In this document: positions 17,901-27,587 of the stretch, in pieces
Layout of the letters: each line of letters begins with the position of its first letter
Numbering within the stretch: the stretch's first letter is position 1
From: Candidatus Binatia bacterium
Lineage (GTDB): Bacteria; Desulfobacterota; Binatia; UBA1149; CAITLU01
Direction: 5' to 3'
Assembly: GCA_036493895.1 (NCBI GenBank)
Contig: DASXOZ010000030.1
Coordinates: 54,191-118,190 of the forward strand
DNA: 64,000 nt
Notes under the pieces: generated by a model
The model's input: the letters and a program-made list of their open reading frames with translations, nothing else
What the model was told of the DNA's origin: nothing
Databases searched by the model: none
Position numbers and translations under genes: made by a program

Positions 17901-18986
17901 ATGCAAGCAGGCAGCCTCGCCGCCGCGATTCTCGTGCTGGCGGTCGTCATCTTCGTCCACGAGCTCGGCCACTTCCTGGTCGGCAAGCTCTGCGACGTCG
18001 AGGTCCGTGTGTTTTCGATGGGTTTCGGCCCGACGCTGTTCGCGCGCCAAGTCGGAGAGACGGTCTATCGCATCGCGATGATCCCGCTCGGCGGCTACGT
18101 GCGCATGGCCGGATACGAGGAAGAAGGCGGCGATCCCGAGGATATCCCGGCCGACCCCTCGCGCGGGTTTACCGCCAAGTCGCTGTGGCAGCGTGCGGCG
18201 ATCATCGTCGCCGGCCCCGCCGTCAACCTTTTGTTCGCAGTGCTCGTGCTGTTCGGGTGCGCCCTGGCGTACGGCGTCGGCGTAGCGTCGGACAAGCCGA
18301 CGATCGACGGCGTCGCAACGGGAAGGCCGGCCGAGCAGGTGGGTCTGCGTCACGGCGACACCGTCGTCGCCATCGACGGCAAGACTATCGCCAACTGGGA
18401 CGAGATGGTCGCCGCCATCGTTGCGAGCAACGGGCGCGTATTGCACATGGATATCGCCGACGAAAAGGGCGAGCGGCGAAACGTCGACGTGACGCCGAAG
18501 CTCGCCGACCAGCGCGACCCTTTCGGGGAAGCGCTCGCGCCGGTGTGGCAGATCGGCGTGAGCCGTGGCGTTGACCTCGTTCCGATCGGGCCCGCTGGAG
18601 CGATGCTCACGGCTCTGGATCGCACGTGGCGCGACTCGTGGATGATCGTCCAGACGTTCGTGCGCCTCGTCGAGGGCCGTGTCTCGGCCAGCGACCTCGG
18701 CGGACCGATTCTCGTCGTCGCCGAAGCGAGCCGTCATGCGCAGTCGGGCCTGCAGCCGCTGCTGCTCTTCATGGCGCTGATCAGCGTCAACCTGGGCGTC
18801 GTCAACCTTCTGCCCATCCCCGTGCTCGACGGCGGCCACCTCGCGTTCATGGGCTTCGAAGCCGTGCGCGGGCGGCCTCTTTCGCTTCGCGTGCGGGAAT
18901 ACGCGCTCGGCTTCGGCATGGTGCTGATCGGCACGCTGATGCTGTTCGTCGTGTTCCACGACCTCGTTCGCATCGTCGGCGGGTGA
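17901..18986 (+). CDS. rseP: RIP metalloprotease RseP (site-2 protease)
   Basis: RseP cuts membrane proteins within the bilayer, typically anti-sigma factors and leftover signal peptides. The 361-residue protein has the zinc motif HELGH (about residue 21) in the first membrane helix and a second metal-ligand motif NLLPIPVLDGGH near residue 303. One PDZ domain lies between them (TGRPAEQVGLRHGDTVVAIDGK, about 133-155); E. coli RseP has two. Four membrane segments are apparent. The stop overlaps the tsaB GTG. Confidence 0.95.
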   Translation: MQAGSLAAAILVLAVVIFVHELGHFLVGKLCDVEVRVFSMGFGPTLFARQVGETVYRIAMIPLGGYVRMAGYEEEGGDPEDIPADPSRGFTAKSLWQRAAIIVAGPAVNLLFAVLVLFGCALAYGVGVASDKPTIDGVATGRPAEQVGLRHGDTVVAIDGKTIANWDEMVAAIVASNGRVLHMDIADEKGERRNVDVTPKLADQRDPFGEALAPVWQIGVSRGVDLVPIGPAGAMLTALDRTWRDSWMIVQTFVRLVEGRVSASDLGGPILVVAEASRHAQSGLQPLLLFMALISVNLGVVNLLPIPVLDGGHLAFMGFEAVRGRPLSLRVREYALGFGMVLIGTLMLFVVFHDLVRIVGG

Positions 18987-19756
18987 GCACAAAAACCAAT
19001 TCCTTGCCGGGCGCGGACCGCGACGGCGCGGACGCGCAGCGTGCGCTCGTGCTTGCGATCGATACCTCCGGGCCTGATGCCGGCGTCGCGCTCGCCTCGG
19101 TGGGGCGCTGCGATACGGCGTTGCTGGAGACTGCCGGCAGCGGTGCTGCGCGCACCGAAGACCTCGCGTCAGTAGCAGGCTCGCTGCTGGCCGCGCGCGG
19201 CGCAGCGCTGTCCGCGGTCGGGATCCTCGGGGCCGTCGTCGGTCCCGGCTCCTACACCGGCCTTCGCTCCGGTCTGGCGTTCCTGCGCGGGCTGGCCTTC
19301 GGCGCGCCCTGCCGAGCGGTGTCCGTCGGCAGCCTCGAATTGCTGGCGTTGCGCGCTGCCTCCCCCGGGCAGAGTGTCGTCGCGCTTTACTCCGCATCCG
19401 CCGGCACCGTCATCGCCGCGAAGTACCGCCGCGTAGACGACGACGTCGACGAGCTCGTCGCGCCGCACGTCATCGCGCTCGAAGACTGCGCGGCCCTCAG
19501 CGAGGACGCGACGGAAAGCGGTTTCGTCGTCGCGGCGCCGCAGGCGGCGCTGGCCGCGCTGCAGCAAGCGACTGGAGCGGCTGCGGATCTTTGCGTGCTT
19601 TCTGGAAACGCACTGGAAGCGCTGGCCGCCCTGGTCGCATCGCGCGCGGCAAGGGGCAAGCTCGTCGAAGTCGATGAATTGTTGCCGGTTTACGTCGGGC
19701 AGGCCGCGGCGCGACCCAACCGCAACCGCGTTGCGCCGGCTGCGGTCGCCGAGTAA
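18983..19756 (+). CDS. tsaB: tRNA threonylcarbamoyladenosine biosynthesis protein TsaB
   Basis: TsaB is the scaffold partner of TsaD in t6A37 tRNA modification. The 257-residue protein opens with ALVLAIDTSGPDAGVAL (phosphate-binding loop of the ASKHA fold) after a 20-residue N-terminal extension, and has GPGSYTGLRSGLAFLRGLAF, the most diagnostic motif. The GTG overlaps the rseP stop (GTGA). The C-terminus ends with ELLPVYVGQAAAR, the usual PxYxR-type ending. Confidence 0.93.
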   Translation: MSTKTNSLPGADRDGADAQRALVLAIDTSGPDAGVALASVGRCDTALLETAGSGAARTEDLASVAGSLLAARGAALSAVGILGAVVGPGSYTGLRSGLAFLRGLAFGAPCRAVSVGSLELLALRAASPGQSVVALYSASAGTVIAAKYRRVDDDVDELVAPHVIALEDCAALSEDATESGFVVAAPQAALAALQQATGAAADLCVLSGNALEALAALVASRAARGKLVEVDELLPVYVGQAAARPNRNRVAPAAVAE

Positions 19757-19793
19757 CCCGTTGAAAATGCTGACATTTCGGTGCGCGAAGGAT

Positions 19794-19822
19794 TTGACAA
19801 CCGCGCACGTCGGCAGTAACGT
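19794..19822 (+). promoter_or_regulatory. Predicted promoter upstream of the DUF465 gene
   Basis: TTGACA (19794-19799), a 17-base spacer and TAACGT (19817-19822) lie about 75 bases before the small gene. A start near 19829 is expected. It separates the ilv block from the upstream translation/envelope operon. Confidence 0.55.
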
Positions 19823-19896
19823 TCGCGCCCGCTGTCGCGGATCCCTCGCGGCGATCCGCGCGCAACATCACCGAGGAGATCACCCAGGAGATCACC

Positions 19897-20139
19897 ATGG
19901 ACACACATGACGAAGAACTGGTGAAGCAACTGGCTCCGGAACACCCCGGGCTTCGCAGGTCGTACGAGCGACACGCCAAGCTGAAGGCCGAGGTAGAGGA
20001 GTTGTCGGCGCGCCCGCACCTGACGACCGACGAAGAGCTTCACCGCCGCGAGCTGCAGAAAGAGAAGCTCGCGGAGAAGGATCGCCTGATGCGCATGCTC
20101 GGCGAAGCCCGTCGCGGGGAGGCCTCTTCGGAGGCATGA
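19897..20139 (+). CDS. DUF465 (YdcH-like) small protein
   Basis: An 80-residue, charged, helical protein (VKQLAPEHPGLRRSYERHAKLKAEVEEL, then EELHRRELQKEKLAEKDRLMRML) that matches the DUF465/YdcH pattern of two short helices with an xEHPxLxxLxxxH motif. The function of the family is unknown. It has its own predicted promoter upstream and a terminator hairpin directly after it. In several deltaproteobacteria a DUF465 gene sits at this point, between tsaB and the ilv genes. Confidence 0.85.
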   Translation: MDTHDEELVKQLAPEHPGLRRSYERHAKLKAEVEELSARPHLTTDEELHRRELQKEKLAEKDRLMRMLGEARRGEASSEA

Positions 20140-21834
<1,695 letters not shown>

Positions 21835-21886
21835 TGCCGGACCCAGGCGCGAGACCGACAGCGGCCCGAATGGTGGTGGAGCCGCG

Positions 21887-22555
21887 GTGAAGTTCGCAAG
21901 CGAAGGCACGATGGTCGCCGGCATCGCCGCGGCCGTGGCCGTCGTCGCGGGGCTGTTGTTCGGCGCCGTCGTCTTCGGCATTGCGGCGGCGCTCGCCCTC
22001 GGTGTGCTGCTGTTCTTTCGCGATCCCGAGCGTCAAGCGCCGCAGGATCCTGCCGCCGTCGTGAGTCCCGCCGACGGTCGCGTCGTATTTGCCGAAACCG
22101 GCGCGTCGCCGCACCGCTTCGCGCCCGGGTCGACCGTCAAGGTGGCCATTTTCATGTCGCCGCTGGACGTGCACGTGAACCGCTCGCCGCTGGCAGCCAC
22201 CGTCGAGAAGATCGAGCACAAGCCGGGGCGCTTCGGCGCGGCCTACAAGTCGGATGCCGACGCGATCAACGAGTCGAGCTCGATGCTGCTGCGCACCGCT
22301 GCAGGCGCCGAGGTCGTCGTCGTGCAGATCGCCGGCTTCCTGGCGCGGCGCATCGTCAACCGGATGCGGCCGAGGGCCCAGCTCTCGCGTGCGGAGCGGT
22401 TCGGGCTCATCATGTTCGGGTCCAGGGTCGACGTTTACCTGCCGCCCCAGGCACGGCTTGCGGTAAGGCCCGGCGAGACTGTCCGGGCCGGCCAGACGAC
22501 GCTTGCGTGGCTGGATGCGACAGCGGGAGCCATCGATGAACCCAAGGCGGCGTGA
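21887..22555 (+). CDS. psd: Phosphatidylserine decarboxylase proenzyme (short form)
   Basis: Psd converts phosphatidylserine to phosphatidylethanolamine. This 222-residue short form has two N-terminal hydrophobic segments (about 9-43), the catalytic VSPADGRV segment, MSPLDVHVNRSP, and the self-cleavage site FGS in LIMFGSRVDVYLP, where the Ser becomes the pyruvoyl group. The start is GTG. The 3' end overlaps pssA by 20 bases, coupling production of substrate-making and substrate-using enzymes. Confidence 0.95.
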   Translation: MKFASEGTMVAGIAAAVAVVAGLLFGAVVFGIAAALALGVLLFFRDPERQAPQDPAAVVSPADGRVVFAETGASPHRFAPGSTVKVAIFMSPLDVHVNRSPLAATVEKIEHKPGRFGAAYKSDADAINESSSMLLRTAAGAEVVVVQIAGFLARRIVNRMRPRAQLSRAERFGLIMFGSRVDVYLPPQARLAVRPGETVRAGQTTLAWLDATAGAIDEPKAA

Positions 22556-23381
22556 AGTGCGACGCGAAGCACGCAGGGCCCGCCTGGCCCTGCTGCAGGA
22601 TTCGGTCCCGCGGCGCGGGATCTATCTTCTCCCGAACCTGATCACGTCGGTCGGGCTGTTCTGCGGCATCTACTCGCTCGTGCAGACGATGCAGGGCAGC
22701 TACACCATCGCGGCCCTTGCCGTGGTCGCCGCGCAGATCTTCGACAGCCTCGACGGAAGGATCGCGCGGCTGACGAACTCGACAAGCCGCTTCGGCATCG
22801 AGTACGACTCGCTGTGCGACCTCGTGTCGTTCGGCGTTGCGCCGGGCCTGTTGATCTACAAGTGGGCGCTGGTGCCGTGGGGAGTGTGGGGCTGGTCGGC
22901 GGTCGGCCTGTACGTGATCTGCTCGGCGATCCGCCTTGCGCGCTTCAATCTTCTCGTCGGCCGCAGCGATCCGGGTTTCTTCCTCGGGCTTCCGGTGCCG
23001 GGCTCGGCGCTGATGCTGTCGTCGGTCGTGATGATGTACCAGTACGTCGGGCGCTCGGGTCTTCCGCCCAAGCACATCGCGCTGCTGCTGCTCACGTACG
23101 CGCTGGCGCTGCTGATGGTCAGCACCGTGCGCTACACGAGCTTCAAGAACCTCAAGCTCCACGGGCGCCAGCCGCTGTCGAGCTTCGTCATCGCGGTGCT
23201 GCTGCTCAGCTTCGCAGTCGCGGCGTACAAGCCGTTCATCTTCACCGGCATCTCGCTGTACGTGCTGTCGGGCCCGTGGATGGCGCTGATGGCGCTGCGC
23301 CGCGGGGAAAAGCCGTTCGGCGAGGCTCTCGGCGAGGACGAAGAGGGACCGCGCAAGGTCGAGCATCTCGACCACGCCTGA
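22536..23381 (+). CDS. pssA: CDP-diacylglycerol-serine O-phosphatidyltransferase
   Basis: PssA makes phosphatidylserine from CDP-diacylglycerol and serine. The 281-residue protein has many membrane segments and the CDP-alcohol phosphatidyltransferase motif, here DSLDGRIARLTNSTSRFGIE with YDSLCDLVSFG completing the D-x2-DG-x2-AR-x-n-G-x3-D-x3-D pattern. The ATG at 22536 has GGGAG upstream; an in-frame ATG at 22503 lies deeper within psd. A basic N-terminus (RRREVRREARRAR) precedes the first helix. Confidence 0.94.
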   Translation: MNPRRREVRREARRARLALLQDSVPRRGIYLLPNLITSVGLFCGIYSLVQTMQGSYTIAALAVVAAQIFDSLDGRIARLTNSTSRFGIEYDSLCDLVSFGVAPGLLIYKWALVPWGVWGWSAVGLYVICSAIRLARFNLLVGRSDPGFFLGLPVPGSALMLSSVVMMYQYVGRSGLPPKHIALLLLTYALALLMVSTVRYTSFKNLKLHGRQPLSSFVIAVLLLSFAVAAYKPFIFTGISLYVLSGPWMALMALRRGEKPFGEALGEDEEGPRKVEHLDHA

Positions 23382-23444
23382 GGGGTCGAGCACCTCGACC
23401 ACGCCTGAGGGGGGAATGCCTGCGGCAGGCTCCCGACGTTGCGG

Positions 23445-23474
23445 TTGACAGGGCCCCCCTGACGCCGCTACCTT
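23445..23474 (+). promoter_or_regulatory. Predicted leuA leader promoter
   Basis: TTGACA (23445-23450), an 18-base spacer and TACCTT (23469-23474). The start point would fall at about 23481, only three or so bases before the leader-peptide ATG at 23484. Confidence 0.6.
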
Positions 23475-23483
23475 GGTTGTCCG

Positions 23484-23558
23484 ATGTTCTTCGCGGCCGA
23501 CACGCTTGCTTCGCTGCTGCTCCTTAGAGGCCCGTCCGGGGCTCAGGCGGCGGTGTAG
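23484..23558 (+). CDS. leuL: Leucine-rich leader peptide of leuA
   Basis: A 24-codon ORF begins MFFAADTLASLLLLRGP and ends in TAG. Five of 24 codons are leucine, four consecutive (CTG CTG CTC CTT, 23514-23525). It sits right after the predicted promoter with no Shine-Dalgarno sequence, so translation would be leaderless. A palindromic, T-rich hairpin lies about 100 bases downstream. This is the classical layout of amino-acid attenuation: ribosome stalling at Leu codons would favour an antiterminator. The assignment is inferred from codon content and position. Confidence 0.65.
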   Translation: MFFAADTLASLLLLRGPSGAQAAV

Positions 23559-23656
23559 CTTCGGCCACATCCCTGAGAGCTGCGGACGGGCAAATCCAAA
23601 ACCACCCGCAGCGATTCGATTATCGCGCGCGATGAAAATCGCGCGGCGTCGAAAAG

Positions 23657-23681
23657 AAAAGCCGCGGGTCCCGCGGCTTTT
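23657..23681 (+). terminator. Attenuator-like hairpin before leuA
   Basis: AAAAGCCGCGGG and CCCGCGGCTTTT form a near-perfect palindrome, a stem of about 10-12 bp, ending in TTTT then GCATTT. It lies between the leucine leader peptide and leuA and is the likely transcription attenuator. Confidence 0.65.
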
Positions 23682-23703
23682 GCATTTCCGGGACCCGCGC
23701 CAC

Positions 23704-23773
23704 AAGCAGCGGACGCCGACTCGAGGCGGCCGCCCCGGAAGCAGCGGACGCCGACTCGGCGCGGCCGCCCCGG
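23704..23773 (+). repeat. 35-bp tandem duplication upstream of leuA
   Basis: Two head-to-tail 35-base copies (23704-23738 and 23739-23773) differ at two or three positions around 23724-23725 and 23759-23761. The second copy ends just before the leuA ribosome site. Confidence 0.8.
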
Positions 23774-23787
23774 AATGGAGAGGGACG

Positions 23788-25350
23788 ATGAGCGACCAGA
23801 ACGACTGGGTAAGGATCTTCGACACGACCTTGAGAGACGGCGAGCAGTCTCCCGGCTGCACGATGAACGTCGACGAGAAGCTCGTCATCGCGCGCCAGCT
23901 CGAGGCTCTCGGCGTCGATGTCATCGAGGCCGGTTTCGCCGCGGCCTCGCCCGGCGATTTCGACGCCGTGCGCGCGGTAGCGAGCAGTGTGCGCGGCCCG
24001 GTCGTGCTCAGCCTGGCGCGCCCGCGCGAAGGCGACATCGACAGCGCGCTCGAAGCCGTCGATTGCGCGGAGAATCCCGGCATCCACATCTTCATTGCGA
24101 CCTCCGACCTGCACCTGGAGCACAAGCTCAACATGAGCCGCCAGGAAGTCGTCGATGCCGCGGTATGGGCCGTCGAAAGGGCCAAGCGGCACGTCGACTA
24201 CATCGAGTTCTCGGCCGAAGACGCCTCGCGCAGCGACATCGATTACCTCGTCACCGTCTTCGGCGAGGTCATCCGCGCCGGCGCCGTCGTCTGCAACGTG
24301 CCCGACACGACGGGCTATGCGGTCCCGGCCCAGCTGCGCGACCTGTTCCGCACGCTGCGCACGCGCACGCCCGGCGGCGACCGCGTCATCTGGAGCACGC
24401 ACAACCACAACGACCTCGGCCTGGCGGTCGCCAATTCGCTCGGCGCCATCGAGGGCGGTGCGCGCCAGGTGGAATGCACGATCAACGGCATCGGCGAGAG
24501 GGCCGGCAACACGTCGATGGAAGAGGTCGTGATGGCGCTGGACACGCGCCGCGACCACTTCGGCGTCACGACGCGCGTGAAGACGAAGCACATCTACCCG
24601 GCCAGCCAGGCGCTGTCGAAGACGATCGGAGTGGCCATTGCGCCGACCAAGCCGGTGGTGGGAGCCAACGCGTTCGCCCACGAGGCGGGCATCCACCAGG
24701 ACGGCGTCATGAAGAACAAGCTCACGTACGAGATCATGCGGCCCGAGTCGGTCGGGCGCCTGAGCAACTCGATCGTGCTCGGCAAGCACTCGGGGCGCCA
24801 CGCGTTCGTCGACCGACTGCGCGAGCTCGGCATCGACCTCGGCCGCGTCGACGTCAACGATGCGTTCGCGCGCTTCAAGGATCTGGCCGACAAGAAGAAG
24901 GACGTGTTCGACGAGGACCTGTACGCGATCTGCGCGGACGACAGCATCGACGAGGGACGGTTCGAGCTGCGCAACGTCGAGGTCGCCTCGACGCTGCACG
25001 GCGGGCCTCGCGCGACCGTCGAAGTATCGGTTGCCGGCGTCGTACGCCGCTGCACGGCCGAAGGCGACGGCATCGTCGATGCGTGCTACCGCGCGATCAA
25101 GGACGCGACCGGCATCGATCCCAAGCTCGAAAGCTACCAGGTCAAGGGCATCACCGGCGGCACCGACGCGATCGGCGACGTGAGCTGCTTCGTGCGCGAG
25201 GACGGAGTCGGCGTGCGAGGCCACGGCGCGCACACCGACGTCGTGATGGCCAGTGCCCTTGCGTTCATCGACGCGCTGAACCGGCTCGAGGCGCGTCGCA
25301 CGAGGCTGCGCGGCGACTCGACTGCCGCAGCGGCGAGCGTCGGGCCGTAA
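23788..25350 (+). CDS. leuA: 2-isopropylmalate synthase
   Basis: LeuA condenses acetyl-CoA with 2-ketoisovalerate, the committed step of leucine synthesis. The 520-residue protein has the signature IFDTTLRDGEQSPG (residues 9-22), the metal ligands HNHNDLG, the catalytic EAGIHQDG region and, from about residue 390, the C-terminal LeuA regulatory dimer domain that binds leucine. The ATG at 23788 follows GGAGAGGG; the longer in-frame extension passes through the leader and terminator hairpin and is rejected. Expression is probably attenuated by leucine. Confidence 0.96.
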   Translation: MSDQNDWVRIFDTTLRDGEQSPGCTMNVDEKLVIARQLEALGVDVIEAGFAAASPGDFDAVRAVASSVRGPVVLSLARPREGDIDSALEAVDCAENPGIHIFIATSDLHLEHKLNMSRQEVVDAAVWAVERAKRHVDYIEFSAEDASRSDIDYLVTVFGEVIRAGAVVCNVPDTTGYAVPAQLRDLFRTLRTRTPGGDRVIWSTHNHNDLGLAVANSLGAIEGGARQVECTINGIGERAGNTSMEEVVMALDTRRDHFGVTTRVKTKHIYPASQALSKTIGVAIAPTKPVVGANAFAHEAGIHQDGVMKNKLTYEIMRPESVGRLSNSIVLGKHSGRHAFVDRLRELGIDLGRVDVNDAFARFKDLADKKKDVFDEDLYAICADDSIDEGRFELRNVEVASTLHGGPRATVEVSVAGVVRRCTAEGDGIVDACYRAIKDATGIDPKLESYQVKGITGGTDAIGDVSCFVREDGVGVRGHGAHTDVVMASALAFIDALNRLEARRTRLRGDSTAAAASVGP

Positions 25351-25357
25351 ACGGCGT

Positions 25358-25396
25358 GCCCGCAGGACGCGTTCTCGCGCGTCCTGCGGGCCTGTT
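25358..25396 (+). terminator. Terminator after leuA
   Basis: A 14-bp perfect stem, GCCCGCAGGACGCG (25358-25371) with CGCGTCCTGCGGGC (25378-25391), six-base loop, followed by CTGTTT. It separates leuA from truA. Confidence 0.75.
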
Positions 25397-25412
25397 TCCC
25401 CGGGAAAAAGCG

Positions 25413-26162
25413 ATGCGCGTCCGCGGCACCGTCGAATACATCGGCACGAGTTGGGCCGGCTGGCAGCTCCAGACAGGCGCGCCGACGATCCAGGGCGAGA
25501 TCGAAAAAGCGCTGGCGGTCGTGACGCGGCGGCCGGTGCGCATCCATGCTGCCGGACGAACCGATGCCGGGGTTCATGCCAGCGGGCAGGTGATCGCGTT
25601 CGAGCTCGATGACGACGTGGATTTGGACCGGCTCACGCGATCGATCAATGCGCTGACCGATCCGAGCATCACGATCGTCGAGCTGGTTCCCGTCGCGGCA
25701 TCGTTCGATCCGCGCCGCCACGCCGTCTCGCGCACCTACGAGTACACGATCGTCAACGCGCGGCCGCCGTCGCCGTTTCTGGCGGGCCGCAGCTGGCACC
25801 TGCACGCGCCGCTGGACATCGAGCATTTGCAGAGACAGGCGTCGATGCTGGTCGGAGAGCACGATTTCTCGGCCTTTCGCGCTGCCGATTGCGAGTCGCC
25901 GAGCACGCGCCGCCGCGTGAGCGAAAGCGTGTGGCTTCGCGACGGCCACGTCCTCGTGTACCGGATTTCGGCCACGGCCTTTCTCAAGCAGATGGTGCGC
26001 GCGCTGGTCGGCTCGATGGTCGACGTCTCGACCGGCAAGCTGCCGGAGGCGACGTTCGCGAGGCTGATCGACGGCGGAAGCCGCACACAAGCGGGGCAGA
26101 CGGCGCCGGCAGCGGGGCTCGTGCTGGTGCGCGTGGACTATCCGCAGCAGTCCCGAGGCTAG
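25413..26162 (+). CDS. truA: tRNA pseudouridine(38-40) synthase
   Basis: TruA modifies U38-U40 in the anticodon stem-loop. The 249-residue protein has GTVEYIGTSWAGWQLQ at the N-terminus, the catalytic Asp in AAGRTDAGVHASGQVIAF, and FLKQMVRALVGSMVDV near the end. The ATG at 25413 gives the family N-terminus; the long extension through leuA in this frame is a shadow. It lies 22 bases beyond the leuA terminator and is convergent with rarA. Confidence 0.94.
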   Translation: MRVRGTVEYIGTSWAGWQLQTGAPTIQGEIEKALAVVTRRPVRIHAAGRTDAGVHASGQVIAFELDDDVDLDRLTRSINALTDPSITIVELVPVAASFDPRRHAVSRTYEYTIVNARPPSPFLAGRSWHLHAPLDIEHLQRQASMLVGEHDFSAFRAADCESPSTRRRVSESVWLRDGHVLVYRISATAFLKQMVRALVGSMVDVSTGKLPEATFARLIDGGSRTQAGQTAPAAGLVLVRVDYPQQSRG

Positions 26163-26191
26163 CAGGCTCCGGGGTTTACCCGCAACCTGCT
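26161..26191. terminator. Possible bidirectional terminator between truA and rarA
   Basis: AGCAGG (26161-26166) pairs with CCTGCT (26186-26191), with an inner CGGG/CCCG stem. It fills the short gap between two convergent genes. There is no strong T tract, so support is moderate. Confidence 0.4.
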
Positions 26192-26193
26192 GG

Positions 26194-27576
26194 TCAGTCG
26201 TCTTTTTCGGGATCGCGGAAGAACTTCTTTTCCCTGATCGCATCCGGGAGGTACTGCTGCCCCCTGGCTTTGCCCGAATCGCTGTGCGGGTACGCGTACC
26301 CGCGTCCGTAGCCGAGCCCTTTCATCATTCCGGTCGGGGCATTGCGAAGGTGCAGCGGCACCGGCAGCGCTCCGCTCGCGCGCGCTTCGTCGAGGGCGGC
26401 GCCGATGGCCGTGTAGGCGTGGTTCGATTTGGGCGCCCTCGCAAGGTGCACGGCGGCGTGGGCCAGCGGGATGCGTCCTTCGGGCATGCCGACGAAGTGC
26501 ACGGCATCGCGCGCCGCGATCGCCAGCGGCAGCGCCGCGGGATCGGCAATGCCGACATCCTCGCTCGCGAAGATCACCATTCGGCGCGCGATGAACAGCG
26601 GATCCTCGCCGGCCTCGATCAGGCGCGCAAGCCAGTAGACGGTCGCATCGACGTCGCTGCCCCGCATGCTCTTGATGAACGCCGAGATGACGTTGTAGTG
26701 CTCTTCGCCCGAAGCGTCGTAGCGCAGCGCTTTTCGCTGCAGGGCCTCTTCGGCCAGGCGGCGGTCGATCCTGGCCGTGCCCGCCGCGACGGCCAGGTCG
26801 GCCGCAGCTTCGAGCGCTCCGAGCGCGGAGCGCGCGTCGCCGTGGGCCATCGAGGCCAGGAAGTGTCGCGCATCGTCGTCGATCGCGAGTCCGGACTCGC
26901 CAAGTCCGCGCTCGCGGTCGGCGAGGGCGCGGGAAATGACGACTGCGATTTCCGATTCGGGCAGCTCGGGCAGCACGACCAGCCGGCAGCGCGACAGCAG
27001 CGGAGCGATGACCTCGAACGACGGATTTTCGGTGGTGGCGCCGACGAGCACGATGTCGCCGCTCTCGACGTGCGGCAAAAAGGCGTCCTGCTGCGCCTTG
27101 TTGAAGCGGTGGATCTCGTCGACGAACAGGATCGTTCCCTTGCGCGCCAGGCGCCGCCGCTCGCGCGCCTCGGCAAGAATTTCGCGCAGCTCCTTGATGC
27201 TGCCGAGCACGGCCGACATCGCGACCAGCTCGTAGCCGGCGCGCTGGGCCAACAGCCTTGCGATCGTCGTCTTGCCGCTGCCGGGCGGGCCCCAGATCAG
27301 CAGCGAGCGCGGCGGTGTCGTGCCGCGAAGCAGGCCGCCGAGGAAAGTGCCCGGCGCAACCAGGGCCTGGTGGCCGGCGATCTCGTCGACGCCGGCCGGA
27401 CGCATTCGTTCGGCAAGCGGGATTTGGGAGCGGTCGGGAGCGGAGGTCGCGCCATCATCCTCGCGTGCGCCGGTGCTCTCGCGTGCGCGGCCTCGCCCGT
27501 GCGCAGCCTCGTGCGCTTCTTCGGGCGCACCTTCCGGGGAATCGTCGAAAAGGGAGCGCTGCCGCGACTTGGCCAT
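26194..27576 (-). CDS. rarA: Replication-associated recombination protein RarA (MgsA), AAA+ ATPase
   Basis: RarA acts at stalled replication forks. The 460-residue protein has Walker A GPPGSGKTT, Walker B FVDEIHRFNKAQQD, sensor 1 GATTENPSF and the C-terminal MgsA_C region (YNVISAFIKSMRGSDVDATVYWLARLIEAGEDP). An N-terminal charged region (about 60 residues, Glu/Ala/Arg-rich) precedes the AAA domain. The ATG at 27576 is chosen because the alternative at 27612 overlaps the upstream gene; the ribosome site is weak. Confidence 0.94.
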   Translation of the reverse strand: MAKSRQRSLFDDSPEGAPEEAHEAAHGRGRARESTGAREDDGATSAPDRSQIPLAERMRPAGVDEIAGHQALVAPGTFLGGLLRGTTPPRSLLIWGPPGSGKTTIARLLAQRAGYELVAMSAVLGSIKELREILAEARERRRLARKGTILFVDEIHRFNKAQQDAFLPHVESGDIVLVGATTENPSFEVIAPLLSRCRLVVLPELPESEIAVVISRALADRERGLGESGLAIDDDARHFLASMAHGDARSALGALEAAADLAVAAGTARIDRRLAEEALQRKALRYDASGEEHYNVISAFIKSMRGSDVDATVYWLARLIEAGEDPLFIARRMVIFASEDVGIADPAALPLAIAARDAVHFVGMPEGRIPLAHAAVHLARAPKSNHAYTAIGAALDEARASGALPVPLHLRNAPTGMMKGLGYGRGYAYPHSDSGKARGQQYLPDAIREKKFFRDPEKDD

Positions 27577-27587
27577 GTCCGGCGCAC

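Larger units (their letters stand above)
23382..23787 (+). promoter_or_regulatory. leuA regulatory leader region
   Basis: The 406 bases between pssA and leuA hold a promoter (23445-23474), a leucine-rich leader peptide (23484-23558), an attenuator-like hairpin (23657-23681) and a 35-bp tandem duplication (23704-23773), each listed separately. Confidence 0.7.
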
